From: Cupriavidus oxalaticus
GTDB taxonomy: Bacteria > Pseudomonadota > Gammaproteobacteria > Burkholderiales > Burkholderiaceae
Assembly: GCF_004768545.1 (NCBI RefSeq)
Contig: NZ_CP038636.1
Coordinates: forward strand, 310,001-374,000
Reading direction: 5' to 3'
DNA length: 64,000 bases
Each line of letters begins with the position of its first letter. Position 1 is the first letter of the stretch. A program made the translations under genes and the position numbers. The notes beneath the pieces were generated by a model. That model was not told where the DNA came from and ran no database searches. It was given only the letters and a program-made list of their open reading frames with translations. Shown piece by piece: positions 42,714-50,417 of this stretch.

Positions 42714-43496
42714 TCAGTGCTGGGTCCAGCCACCATCCATTGCGAGCGCAGTGGCGGTCATCGAGGCTGAATTGTCCGAGGCCAAGAACAGGGCCAGGGC
42801 AGCAAGTTCGTCAATCCGCACGAACTCCTTGCGCGCCTGGTGCACCAGCAGGACATCGCGCACGACGTCGGCGGGCGAGATCCGGTGCGCGCGCGCCTGG
42901 TCGGCGATCTGCTGTTCCACCAACGGCGTCTTGACATAGCCGGGGCAGATCGTATTGCTGGTAATGCCAAACTCGGCCGTCTCCAGCGCCACAGCCTTGG
43001 ACAGGCCGATCAGCCCGTGCTTGGCGGCGACATAGGGCGCCTTGAACGGCGAAGCCACCAGGCCATGGGCGGAGGCGATATTGATGATGCGGCCCCAGCG
43101 CCTGGCCTTCATGCCGGGCAGGACGGCCTTGATCAAGTGGAACGCCGAGGACAGGTTGATGGCAACGATGGCGTCCCACTTGTCGTCCGGCATCTCTTCG
43201 GTCGGGGCAACATGCTGGATGCCCGCGTTATTCACGATGACGTCAACCTTGCCGAACTCGGATGCAGCAAATTCGGCCATTTCGCGAACCTGGCAAGGTT
43301 GGCTCATGTCCGCCGGCGAATAGCGCACGCGCACGCCATACTCGCCCTCCAGCCCTGCACGCGTAGCTTCAATTTGCTCGGCATCGCCGAAGCCGTTCAG
43401 CAGTACATCAGCGCCATGGGCGGCAAAGGCGCGCGCAATGCCAAGCCCGATACCGCTGCTGGAGCCGGTAACGATGGCTGATTTTCCTTCAAGCAT
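42714..43496 (-). CDS. hbdH: 3-hydroxybutyrate dehydrogenase (SDR)
   Basis: A 260-residue short-chain dehydrogenase with IVTGSSSGIGLGIARAF (NAD-binding), NNAGIQHVAPTEEMP, the catalytic YVAAKHGLIGLSK and the C-terminal MTATALAMDGGWTQH typical of D-3-hydroxybutyrate dehydrogenases. It would oxidise 3-hydroxybutyrate, the PHB breakdown product, to acetoacetate. Its start overlaps the NDH-2-like gene by 8 bp and it is followed by a patatin hydrolase. Confidence 0.9.
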   Translation of the reverse strand: MLEGKSAIVTGSSSGIGLGIARAFAAHGADVLLNGFGDAEQIEATRAGLEGEYGVRVRYSPADMSQPCQVREMAEFAASEFGKVDVIVNNAGIQHVAPTEEMPDDKWDAIVAINLSSAFHLIKAVLPGMKARRWGRIINIASAHGLVASPFKAPYVAAKHGLIGLSKAVALETAEFGITSNTICPGYVKTPLVEQQIADQARAHRISPADVVRDVLLVHQARKEFVRIDELAALALFLASDNSASMTATALAMDGGWTQH

Positions 43497-44916
43497 GTTG
43501 ATCTCCTGTTAGCGTGGGGGCGGCGGGGGTGGCGTAGGGCGCCCGCGGTATCCCGGAAAGGTCATGCGTTGCAATGCGGGTTGCCGATGCACCCGGCGCT
43601 TGTGGGCGGTGGGGTGGCAGCCCATCGGGTGGCGATTCGTCTGCCTCGCTGGTGCGTGTAAAGCGCAGGTGGGTGATGTCAGTCGGGAAGAACATGGACA
43701 ACGTCCATTCCGCCCAGAGGCGCAGCTTGCGCCCGAGCGTCGGCATGCGCATCAGGTACAGCGCACGCCAGGCCAGCCAGGCCGGCAAGCCCGAGAAGCT
43801 GAAGCCATACACCTGGGCAACGCCCTTCATATGCCCGATGCTGGCCATCGCGCCCTTGCTCTGGTACGAAAACGGTTTGCTTTCACGCTGTTCCAGGTGG
43901 CCGGCGAGGTTGTGGGCAAGCTGGCGCGCCTGAGCCACGGCGAACTGCGCGGTTGGCAGCGAATCCTCGTCGGTGGCGGCGTTGGCGACCCGTGCGCAAT
44001 CGCCGATGGCCCACAGTCCGGGCATGCCGCGCACCGACATATCCGGGTTGGTCTCGATGCGTCCGCGCCGGGTGGCTAATGCGAGATTGCGCTCCAGGGT
44101 GGCGACCAGCGGATTCGGCTTGGTGCCGACGGTGCAGACCACCGTTGCACCTTCGATCATTTCGCCGTCAGCCAGCACCACCGTGTCGGCTTCGAAGCGG
44201 ACGGCCCGGGTACCGAGCCTGAGCCGGATGCCGCGCGCGGCCATGTGGCGTGCCGCGGCCATACCAAGCGAGGCGGGCAACTCGGGAAGCAGTTGCCCGG
44301 TGTCATGGAGCAGCGTCACCGCCAGCTCTTCGCGCTGCACGCGCGGGTAGAAGCGCCGGATGCTGCAAAGATAATCGGCGAGTTCCCCGGCAACCTCCAC
44401 GCCCGAAAAGCCCCCGCCCACCACGATGAAATGGCCCAGCCGGCGGCGCAGGACCAGGTCCGACTCCAGTTCCATGCGGGCCAGTTGGCGCAACACGCGG
44501 TTGCGGATAAACAGGGCGTCACCCACAAGCTTCAGGGGCAGGGCGTGCTCGGCCATGCCGGGCACCAGGTCGAGATTCGCACGGGTGCCGAAGGCAAACA
44601 CCAGATGGTCGAAGGGAATCTCGCGCAGGCCGGCCAGGGTCGTGCAGGACAGCTTGCCCTGGGCGTAGTTGACGTCCTGCACGGTGCCCATGATGAACTG
44701 GGTCCGCCTGAGCATCTGGCGGATCGGCACAATCACGTGTTCAGGGAAGACCGAGGCACCCACCACCTCGGCGAGCATCGGGTTGAAGGTGGTGTAGCTT
44801 TCGTTGCTGACGAGCATCAGCCGGTGAGTCGTCGGCAGCAGCTTCTCCAGCGCCTGGGCCAGCGTGGTGCCGGCGAATCCACCACCGATGATGACGATGT
44901 TGTTCTCTGCAAGCAT
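43489..44916 (-). CDS. NDH-2-like NAD(P)/FAD-dependent oxidoreductase
   Basis: A 475-residue flavoprotein from ATG 44916, with AAAGGA upstream. Two Rossmann motifs are visible: IVIIGGGFAGTTLAQAL at the start (FAD) and FIVVGGGFSGVEVAGEL (NAD). A GDCARVAN segment binds FAD near the C-terminal third, and the tail is amphipathic with WLAWRALYLMRMPTLGRKLR, which could attach to the membrane. Electron acceptor is probably quinone. Lies between doxX and hbdH. Confidence 0.88.
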   Translation of the reverse strand: MLAENNIVIIGGGFAGTTLAQALEKLLPTTHRLMLVSNESYTTFNPMLAEVVGASVFPEHVIVPIRQMLRRTQFIMGTVQDVNYAQGKLSCTTLAGLREIPFDHLVFAFGTRANLDLVPGMAEHALPLKLVGDALFIRNRVLRQLARMELESDLVLRRRLGHFIVVGGGFSGVEVAGELADYLCSIRRFYPRVQREELAVTLLHDTGQLLPELPASLGMAAARHMAARGIRLRLGTRAVRFEADTVVLADGEMIEGATVVCTVGTKPNPLVATLERNLALATRRGRIETNPDMSVRGMPGLWAIGDCARVANAATDEDSLPTAQFAVAQARQLAHNLAGHLEQRESKPFSYQSKGAMASIGHMKGVAQVYGFSFSGLPAWLAWRALYLMRMPTLGRKLRLWAEWTLSMFFPTDITHLRFTRTSEADESPPDGLPPHRPQAPGASATRIATHDLSGIPRAPYATPAAPTLTGDQHA

Positions 44917-44959
44917 GACGGTTCCTTTTGCCCCTGGCATGGCGCCCTGGGCTTTCGAG

Positions 44960-45469
44960 CTAGTGGCTGCCCTTGCCGCGCAGCAGGAAGCGGTCGATCA
45001 GGTGGTCCAGCGACAGCCGGCCCGGGCCGTGCAGCATCGTGACCAGCAGCAGGAGCCCCCAGTACTGGTGGTCCTTCAGGCCGACTTCGCCCAATCCCGG
45101 ATACGAGATCACCGCGACGATGTTGAAGACGAACAAGGCCAGCGCGGCTGCCCGCGTACCGAGCCCGAGCATGAGCAGCACCGGCAGGCACAGCTCCGCT
45201 GCGGTACCAAGATAGGCGGCCAGGGTCGGGTTCAAAAGCGGCACGGCGTATTCGCTTTCGAAGAGCACAAGCGTGCTGGACCAGCTGGCGAGCTTGGTCA
45301 GCCCGGACTGGAAGAACACCAGGCCGATCAGTACGCGAATGCCGAGATCGAGCACAGGAGCCAGCATTTCCAGCAGGCGGATCGCCGCCTGCCCAGCGGC
45401 GATGATGTGCGAAGGCTTTGCGCCGGCCACATCCAGCGGCGCAGACGACAGAGGGGTGGTGCATTTCAT
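44960..45469 (-). CDS. DoxX-family membrane protein
   Basis: A 169-residue protein with four transmembrane helices and the DoxX signature LGIRVLIGLVFFQSGLTKL, LGTAAELCLPVLLMLGLGTR and HQYWGLLLLVTMLHGPGRLS. In Cupriavidus, DoxX is often encoded with DUF2282/DUF692/DUF2063 (the gig/bufferin operon). Here only the DUF2282 gene remains, 96 bp upstream. Confidence 0.9.
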   Translation of the reverse strand: MKCTTPLSSAPLDVAGAKPSHIIAAGQAAIRLLEMLAPVLDLGIRVLIGLVFFQSGLTKLASWSSTLVLFESEYAVPLLNPTLAAYLGTAAELCLPVLLMLGLGTRAAALALFVFNIVAVISYPGLGEVGLKDHQYWGLLLLVTMLHGPGRLSLDHLIDRFLLRGKGSH

Positions 45470-45565
45470 TTGGGCTACCTCGCGAAGCGGTCAAGGACTT
45501 GGGGCGCGCTGGTCAGCCGTGACGCGGTTCGTGGCACGGCATTCCGCTGCAGGCTCGGGTGCCGC

Positions 45566-45892
45566 TCAGGCCGGGTGGGCCGCCTTGGCGGCCGGGCTGA
45601 ATTCGCCGCTCTTGCCACCTGGCTTGGCGAACTCGGACATCTGCAGCCGGCCGCCCGCGATTTTTTCGCAAGTGCCCTTGGGCACGAGGATCCAGGCCTC
45701 CGCGTCACGATCGACCTTCGCTGTGGCGGCGCAAGAGCTCTTGCTGGTGCCGCAGTCGTTCTTGCCGGCCTTGGCAATGCCCGCGCATTTTTCGTTGTTG
45801 CCTGCCGCTGCCATGGCCTGCGAGGTGGCGCCGGCAATGCCAAGCGCCAGCATGCCTGCAACGGCGCCGCGGATGATTTGATCGCTGTTCAT
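45566..45892 (-). CDS. DUF2282/BufA1-type peptide (bufferin precursor-like)
   Basis: A 108-residue protein from ATG 45892. Signal peptide RGAVAGMLALGIAGATSQAM; mature part with four Cys in KCAGIAKAGKNDCGTSKSSC and VPKGTCEKIAGGRL, the BufA1 pattern. The Ala/Lys/Gly-rich tail (KPGGKSGEFSPAAKAAHPA) is longer than in the 39.7-kb copy. It leads the ten-gene minus-strand array. No MNIO gene is next to it. Its upstream region and signal sequence resemble those of the LRAT-like gene at 50.3 kb. Confidence 0.85.
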   Translation of the reverse strand: MNSDQIIRGAVAGMLALGIAGATSQAMAAAGNNEKCAGIAKAGKNDCGTSKSSCAATAKVDRDAEAWILVPKGTCEKIAGGRLQMSEFAKPGGKSGEFSPAAKAAHPA

Positions 45893-45921
45893 GATGCACA
45901 CTCCGTCTTCGGTTGGGTTCA

Positions 45922-46012
45922 GGACAGGAGGGGAGGGATACCTGTCTCTGGATGGCAGTATGGAAAGGCGAGCTCACGCTTGTTTCGCTCAAATTTCAAA
46001 TTTCCATCACGA
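45922..46012 (-). promoter_or_regulatory. Promoter-region module upstream of bufA, duplicated at 50.33 kb
   Basis: About 90 bases resemble 50331-50417 at most positions, including the blocks GGACAGGAGGGG, CTGTCTCTG, GCAGTATG, GCTCACGCTTG and TTCACGA/ATCACGA. Both lie 30-120 bp upstream of genes with similar leader peptides. Shared sequence outside coding DNA argues for a conserved regulated promoter, perhaps of an extracytoplasmic sigma factor. Confidence 0.55.
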
Positions 46013-46161
46013 GTGCGCAGGTGTCGACGGGCCGGGGCATCAGCGAAACCGGCGAATGGCTTGCCATCCATGAAATGCGTTCTAGTGGCTCCCCGGCCGC
46101 AAATCGGGCATGCAAGGACGGTCTTGCCGACATCCCACATGTTTCAAGATGAGGTAAAGCC

Positions 46162-46935
46162 ATGTCGCGCCAGGACAAGCCGTTCAGCGTCCTTGAGCTG
46201 ACCGCGCGGGTCAAGGCGATCTTCCGGCTGGTCGACACCCTGGCCAACCCGCCATCCGATGGCCCCAGGACGGTGCAGGTCAAGGCCTTGCACATCGATA
46301 TCGACAAGTGAGAAGTAACCGTGCGCGGCGCGCCTATCTTCCTCACTGCCAAGGAATTCCAGCTGCTTCTCTACTTTGCCAGCAACGACCTGCGTACGCC
46401 GCTCGCATCGATGCAGGGTTACCTGGAAATGCTGCTGCTGAAAGCCGAAGAGATGACGCCCGAGGACCGCAATCGCTACCTGCAGGTGGCGACCAGGCAT
46501 TGCGAACGGCTCGGCAAGCTGGTGCAGGACCTGTTTGACCTGACCAAGCTCGAAGCGCGGGAGGTCCAGCCGCGGCTGGAGAGCTTCCCGTTGTCGGAAC
46601 TGGCGCAGGACGTGGTCCAGAAGTTCGCCCTGGCGGCGAACAAGCGCGGGCTGGCCCTGCTGGCCATGTCAGGTCCCGGTTGTCCGCCGGTGAGCGCCGA
46701 TATCGGCATGATCGAGCGGGTGCTGGAGAACCTGATCGAGAACGCCATGCGCTATACGCCTGCCGGCGGAGAGATCAGCGTCGACGTCCAGGCCGCCGGG
46801 GAACGCGTCGAACTGACCGTGCGCGATACCGGCGAGGGCATAGACACGAGCCAGGTGCAGGGTGTGTTCGACCGTTACTACCGAGTGGAGCGTACGGAGT
46901 GCCGCCGCCGAGATCGAGCGCAAAGCCGTCCTTGA
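46162..46935 (+). pseudogene. Fused remnants of an OmpR-type regulator and a histidine kinase
   Basis: From 46162 the frame reads DKPFSVLELTARVKAIFRLV, the receiver end and linker of an OmpR-type regulator, to an in-frame TGA at 46309-46311. It resumes as GAPIFLTAKEFQLLLYFASN, the start of the DNA-binding domain, then passes directly into histidine-kinase sequence (DLRTPLASMQGYLEML). In HisKA domains the motif is HDLRTP; here Asn occupies the His position, so the phospho-acceptor is lost. An HATPase N-box (ENLIENAMRYTP) and G1 box (DTGEGID) follow, but the G2 box is cut off at YYRVERTE. Expression from GTG 46321 would give an inactive hybrid. Confidence 0.8.
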
Positions 46936-47378
46936 ACACCTGACCCGGGCGCAGGCAGCGCCCGGTGCCGGGTAGCGCAGCGACGGGCGGCGCGGGAACG
47001 CCGCTTGTGGGCCACGCCATGTGTCGCCGCCTGACGCGTCATGGTCCGATGCGCGGCGCCAGCAGATCAGACATCCCCCCGATGCAGCGTTTCCATCCGC
47101 ACGCGATCGAGCATGGCGATGCCCACATAAGGAATCACGAATCTGTTCTTGCCACCGTCCCGCTCTTACGTCGCATGACAGCGTAACCGGTTTGCTGCTT
47201 GACCAGTTGCTCGATGGGGTGTCGGCTTTAACCATCAGAGCGTGACGCGGCTAGCTTCATCGCTTCTGCATGGATAGCCGATAGCGGGGGACAAATAGGC
47301 GCTCAATGGTGCGCCGTGACGGAAATTTGATCTTTAACGGATAAAGGCGTGAGTTCTGTTGCGCACACTACATACCAA
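46936..47378. other. Rearranged DNA without a supported gene
   Basis: The plus strand around 46905-46979 can encode AAEIERKAVLEHLTRAQ to a stop, probably the tail of another broken gene. The rest shows no convincing frame or start and may include old IS sequence. Confidence 0.35.
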
Positions 47379-47399
47379 GGACAGACAATCAGTCTGTCC
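47379..47399. promoter_or_regulatory. Inverted repeat upstream of the DUF4148 gene
   Basis: GGACAGAC-AATCA-GTCTGTCC, with perfect 8-bp arms, lies about 100 bp before the DUF4148 start. No T-run follows, so a protein-binding site is more likely than a terminator. Confidence 0.4.
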
Positions 47400-47500
47400 G
47401 AGTCTAAACCCGTCGTGGACCGTCATGAAAATGTCGAAGTGCGCTTGCGCCGGCCCGGCTCAACCCCTCTTAATGCCTAGGAAACAGGACCTGGACCAAC

Positions 47501-47767
47501 ATGAAACCCATCACGATCTCTTCCCTCGCCGCTGCCCTGCTCTTCTCGACGCTCGCTGTCGCGGCACATGCCGCCGACGCCAGCGGTGCGGCCCTTCCCC
47601 TGACGCGCGCCGAAGTGCGTGCCGACCTTGAAGCCTGGACACGCGCAGGCCTGGCCGAGTACTGGCACGGCGATAGCGGCCCCGATGTCAACAGCGCGGA
47701 ATATCAACGGCGATTTGCCGTCTATGAAAGCCTGCGGGCGGCCCAGAGAGAGGCCGCCGCACGCTGA
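47501..47767 (+). CDS. DUF4148-family small exported protein
   Basis: An 88-residue protein with a signal peptide (SSLAAALLFSTLAVAAHAAD) and the DUF4148 core LTRAEVRADLEAWTRAGLAEY. Such proteins are abundant in Burkholderiaceae and of unknown, probably periplasmic, function, often near heavy-metal or stress genes. It looks intact although both neighbours are rearranged. Confidence 0.85.
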   Translation: MKPITISSLAAALLFSTLAVAAHAADASGAALPLTRAEVRADLEAWTRAGLAEYWHGDSGPDVNSAEYQRRFAVYESLRAAQREAAAR

Positions 47768-47838
47768 TCCGGCAAGAATGACGAGTGCCCACGGCAACTG
47801 CGCCACCCGGGGCGATGCCGTTCAGATAACCACTGTCG

Positions 47839-47905
47839 TTCCCGCGAAGGCAAAAACCCAGTGACTTTAAAAAGACGCTGGATTCCCGCCTGCGCGGGAA
47901 TGTCA
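47839..47905. repeat. REP-like inverted-repeat sequence
   Basis: Contains CGTTCCCGCGAAGGC and, about 30 bp on, a hairpin ATTCCCGC-CTGC-GCGGGAAT (47882-47901). This resembles the short dispersed GTCATTCCCGCG...GGGAATCCAG repeats common in beta- and gamma-proteobacteria. Confidence 0.5.
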
Positions 47906-47954
47906 TCCCGAATCGTCTACTCAACTGCTTAAGCTGCAGTGCGCAAATCATATT

Positions 47955-48176
47955 GAACGGAACCGTAACCGCATCGGGTTTCGTCGAATCGGCCGTCAAC
48001 CAGGTGATCAGCAAGCGATTCGTCAAACGGCAACAGATGGCCTGGCAACTGCAGCGCACTGCTACAGATCCGTACGGCCGTGCTCAATGACCAGCCCCGA
48101 TCATTCTGAACGGTGGTATCCCTCCATCGCCGACCACCGCTTTGCCGCTTAATCAGCCCCGGTTTGGCGCGGTCTC
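47955..48176 (+). pseudogene. Decayed 3' end and right terminal repeat of an ISKra4-like element
   Basis: Parallel to 310-536: SGFVESAVNQVISKRFVKRQ then QMAWQL, after which frames are broken by small indels, ending CCGCTTAATCAGCCCC and the terminal repeat at 48151-48176. It is a truncated, inactive copy of the element at the window start. Confidence 0.75.
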
Positions 48177-48505
48177 AAGCCGAGGCGGTGGCGATCGCCG
48201 ATCGGCTCGTGGTCGCCGAGCAGGCGCAGCGCCGAACCGCCTGCGACTTGGACGCCGATCTTAGCTTCGGCAACAAGGCCTGAATGGGCCCGGGGCGTCG
48301 GTCGCGACGACGCCATGAACGACCGGCGGGTCGGCGACATTGGGGCAGCGTATCGCAACGGCCCTACATTTTTATAAATCAACGGCTTAGTCGAATAGGC
48401 CACCGGAAAGGTCATGCTCTAGGGAGGAGCGATCCTTGAAGCCGGATGCAAGCAGCGCATGGGCTGGCCGGCTGTTCCACCAAACTGTGAGGTGTTCTGT
48501 CCAGC
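48177..48505. other. Region without a supported gene
   Basis: About 330 bases between an IS scar and the IS3 element. Short frames exist on both strands, none recognisable. Confidence 0.35.
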
Positions 48506-48520
48506 GCGGACACGTCTGGT

Positions 48521-49429
48521 TCATGCTGCAGCTAGTCGACTGAGGTAGCTTGCAGCGACTTCGCCTGGCGTTCGGTACCCCAACTTCGAATGGCGCCGTT
48601 GGCGATTGTAAAAAATCTCAATGTACTCACGGACAGAGGCCATGGCTTCCAGCCGGGTGGCATACCGATGGTGGTACACCAACTCTGCTTTCAGGCTGCC
48701 CCAGAAGCTTTCCATGGGCGCATTGTCGTAGCAGTTTCCCTTGCGTGACATCGAAGCCAGCATGCCGAACTGCGCTAGCAACCTGCGATAGCCGTGAGCA
48801 CAGTATTGGCTGCCCCGGTCTGAATGATGAATCAGGCCGGGCCGTGGCCGCTTGCTGCGCACCGCCCGGAACAGCGCCTCGCCCACCAATTCCTGTGTCA
48901 TTCTGGGCCCCATCGCGTAGCCCACGATCTCGCACGTGTACAGGTCCTTGATTCCTGCCAGGTACAACCAACCCTCATCGGTCGCGATATACGTGATGTC
49001 TGTCACCCACGCGGCATTTGGCCTGTCGGCTTCAAATTTCTGCTCCAGTAGGTTGGGCGCCACTGGCAGATTATGAGCCGAGCGAGTTGTCGCTACGAAT
49101 CGACGCTTTTGCCGACACCGAATCCCCATCTCGTTGCGCAGTCTGGCCAGCCGATCACGGCCGACCACGAATCCATCGCCAGCCAGCTCGCGCTGCAGGC
49201 GCCGCGTACCGTACGTCTGACGCGTGCGCTTGTGGGCTGCCCGGATCGCCAGACGCAGCCGCTCCTGTTCCGGACTGAGCCCGTAAGGTCTGTGTGTCCA
49301 GTCGTAGTAGCCACTGCGCGAGACCCCCAATACCCGGCACATCAACTTCACCGGATACACTTCTCGCCATTGACTCACGAACGCGTACCGGGCAGTGATT
49401 CCCTGGCGAAGTACGCCGCGGCTTTTTTT
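48521..49429 (-). CDS. IS3-family transposase OrfB (DDE, made by -1 frameshift)
   Basis: The DDE catalytic protein. WVTDITYIATDEGWLYLAG (first Asp), LIHHSDRGSQYCAHGY (second Asp) and NAPMESFWGSLKAELV (Glu), with the final FYNRQRRHSKLGYRTPGEV block, form the complete rve domain. It has no start codon of its own and would be produced as an OrfAB fusion through the slippery run. No stop interrupts the domain, so the element may still be active. Confidence 0.92.
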   Translation of the reverse strand, partial: KKSRGVLRQGITARYAFVSQWREVYPVKLMCRVLGVSRSGYYDWTHRPYGLSPEQERLRLAIRAAHKRTRQTYGTRRLQRELAGDGFVVGRDRLARLRNEMGIRCRQKRRFVATTRSAHNLPVAPNLLEQKFEADRPNAAWVTDITYIATDEGWLYLAGIKDLYTCEIVGYAMGPRMTQELVGEALFRAVRSKRPRPGLIHHSDRGSQYCAHGYRRLLAQFGMLASMSRKGNCYDNAPMESFWGSLKAELVYHHRYATRLEAMASVREYIEIFYNRQRRHSKLGYRTPGEVAASYLSRLAAA

Positions 49430-49686
49430 ACAATATCGCGCTCCAGCCTCGCCTCGGCCAGCTCCTTGCGCAGCCTCGCATTCTCCGCCGCCAACTCTGC
49501 CACTGTCACGCCCCCTGGTGCCGCTGCTGTTCCAGGCGCCTTGGCTTTCGACACCCAATTCGTCAACGTGCCCTTCGGAATCCCCAGACGCTGCGCGGCC
49601 GACTGCAGCGTCAGTCCCTGTTCCAGCACCAGTCTCACGGCCTCTGCCTGAAACTCTTCCCCGTACGTCTGTCTTGCCTTGCTCAT
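49375..49686 (-). CDS. IS3-family transposase OrfA
   Basis: A 103-residue protein from ATG 49686 (an upstream start at 49707 is possible). The helix-turn-helix SAAQRLGIPKGTLTNWVSKA and the leucine-zipper-like LAAENARLRKELAEARLERD are typical OrfA features. Near its end the seven-A run at 49429-49423, in frame as A-AAA-AAA, allows a -1 shift into OrfB. The OrfB frame from there reads KKSRGVLRQGITARYAFVSQ. Confidence 0.9.
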   Translation of the reverse strand: MSKARQTYGEEFQAEAVRLVLEQGLTLQSAAQRLGIPKGTLTNWVSKAKAPGTAAAPGGVTVAELAAENARLRKELAEARLERDIVKKAAAYFARESLPGTRS

Positions 49687-49747
49687 CTGTGCACACTCCT
49701 GATCCACGATCTTAATCTAAGGACCAAGCGTGTCCGCCTCGATCAGG

Positions 49748-50302
49748 CTACCTCACTGAGAGCAGGGAGTTCAGCACGCGGAGTATGCGCATGGGGTGGA
49801 TGGCGCATTGGCGGACCTGCTCGCTGCGGGCTTCGCCATACAGGCACCAGGTACAGAAATGTTCGCAGTTGTTGCTCAGCAGGCGATAGCGGTTCTCGCC
49901 CAAGCGCGAGCGTGCCCGCCTGACCACTTGGTCGCTGGTAAAACGCGGCAGCGACTCGGTTCTTACCTCGATGCCGTGGCCGGCGCCGAAGTGTTCTAGG
50001 CTCAGCTCTTCCACAGGCCCCGTGTGCAGCCCACGGCAAAGGCCCGCATAGTGCAGCACGCGGCCGTTGCCCACATATATGCCGTGGTGGCTGTAGCCGC
50101 GACGCTGCGTGACCAAGTGTGCGCCAAGCGGCGGCTCGCCTGCCGCTTCGCACTGCGCGACCGGCGCCTGCCAGCCTGCCTCGCTACCCTTCATTGCTTG
50201 CTCGCCGTCGCCTAGCGCGGCAAGTACCTGCGTGGCAGCGTCGGCGATGCACAGCGCGAGCATGGTTGCATTGGCACTGCGGCTGATCTGTTCTCTCTTC
50301 AT
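49748..50302 (-). CDS. LRAT/NlpC-P60-like protein with BufA1-type leader
   Basis: A 184-residue protein. The N-terminal ~35 residues (REQISRSANATMLALCIADA) align with the leader of the BufA1 peptide at 45.9 kb (SDQIIRGAVAGMLALGIAGA). The rest is an LRAT-type papain-like domain: GAHLVTQRRGYSHHGIYVGN with the catalytic His, and LLSNNCEHFCTWCLYGEARS with NCEHF and the nucleophile Cys. Such domains act as acyltransferases or peptidases. The predicted leader is less hydrophobic than a normal signal peptide because of a Cys-Ile-Ala-Asp stretch, so export is uncertain. The stop lies 11 bp from the IS3 end. Confidence 0.8.
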   Translation of the reverse strand: MKREQISRSANATMLALCIADAATQVLAALGDGEQAMKGSEAGWQAPVAQCEAAGEPPLGAHLVTQRRGYSHHGIYVGNGRVLHYAGLCRGLHTGPVEELSLEHFGAGHGIEVRTESLPRFTSDQVVRRARSRLGENRYRLLSNNCEHFCTWCLYGEARSEQVRQCAIHPMRILRVLNSLLSVR

Positions 50303-50328
50303 GATTCATACCCCGACATCAGATTTGG

Positions 50329-50417
50329 ATGGACAGGAGGGGTAGCTGTCTCTGTGCTGCAGTATGAGAAACAGGGCTCACGCTTGCGTCGCACAAACCT
50401 CAAATTTTCTTCACGAC
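50329..50417 (-). promoter_or_regulatory. Promoter-region module upstream of the LRAT-like gene
   Basis: Near-copy of 45922-46012 upstream of bufA, with shared blocks GGACAGGAGGGG, CTGTCTCTG, GCAGTATG and GCTCACGCTTG. It suggests the LRAT-like gene and bufA answer to the same regulator. Confidence 0.55.

Larger units (their letters stand above)
48506..49737 (-). mobile_element. IS3-family insertion sequence, apparently intact
   Basis: About 1.23 kb with imperfect inverted ends: GCGGACACG at 48506-48514 and its complement CGTGTCCGC at 49729-49737, extending inward as TCTGGTTCAT versus CTTGGTCCTT. It holds two overlapping minus-strand frames joined by a slippery A7 run, as in IS3 elements. I see no clear target duplication. 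It lies just beyond the 3' end of the LRAT-like gene. Confidence 0.85.

Noticed and set aside
41625..42770. 381-codon plus-strand frame opposite the patatin gene
   Set aside because: Patatin has all catalytic motifs; the opposite frame has no domain and poor codon pattern.
44864..46201. 445-codon plus-strand frame opposite doxX and bufA
   Set aside because: Runs across two real genes and their promoter; no recognisable domain.
47839..47905. Rho-independent terminator after the DUF4148 gene
   Set aside because: The hairpin is not followed by T residues and matches the dispersed REP-like pattern better.
48506..49737. Target-site duplication of the IS3 element
   Set aside because: The bases flanking the inverted ends do not match, so no duplication is claimed.
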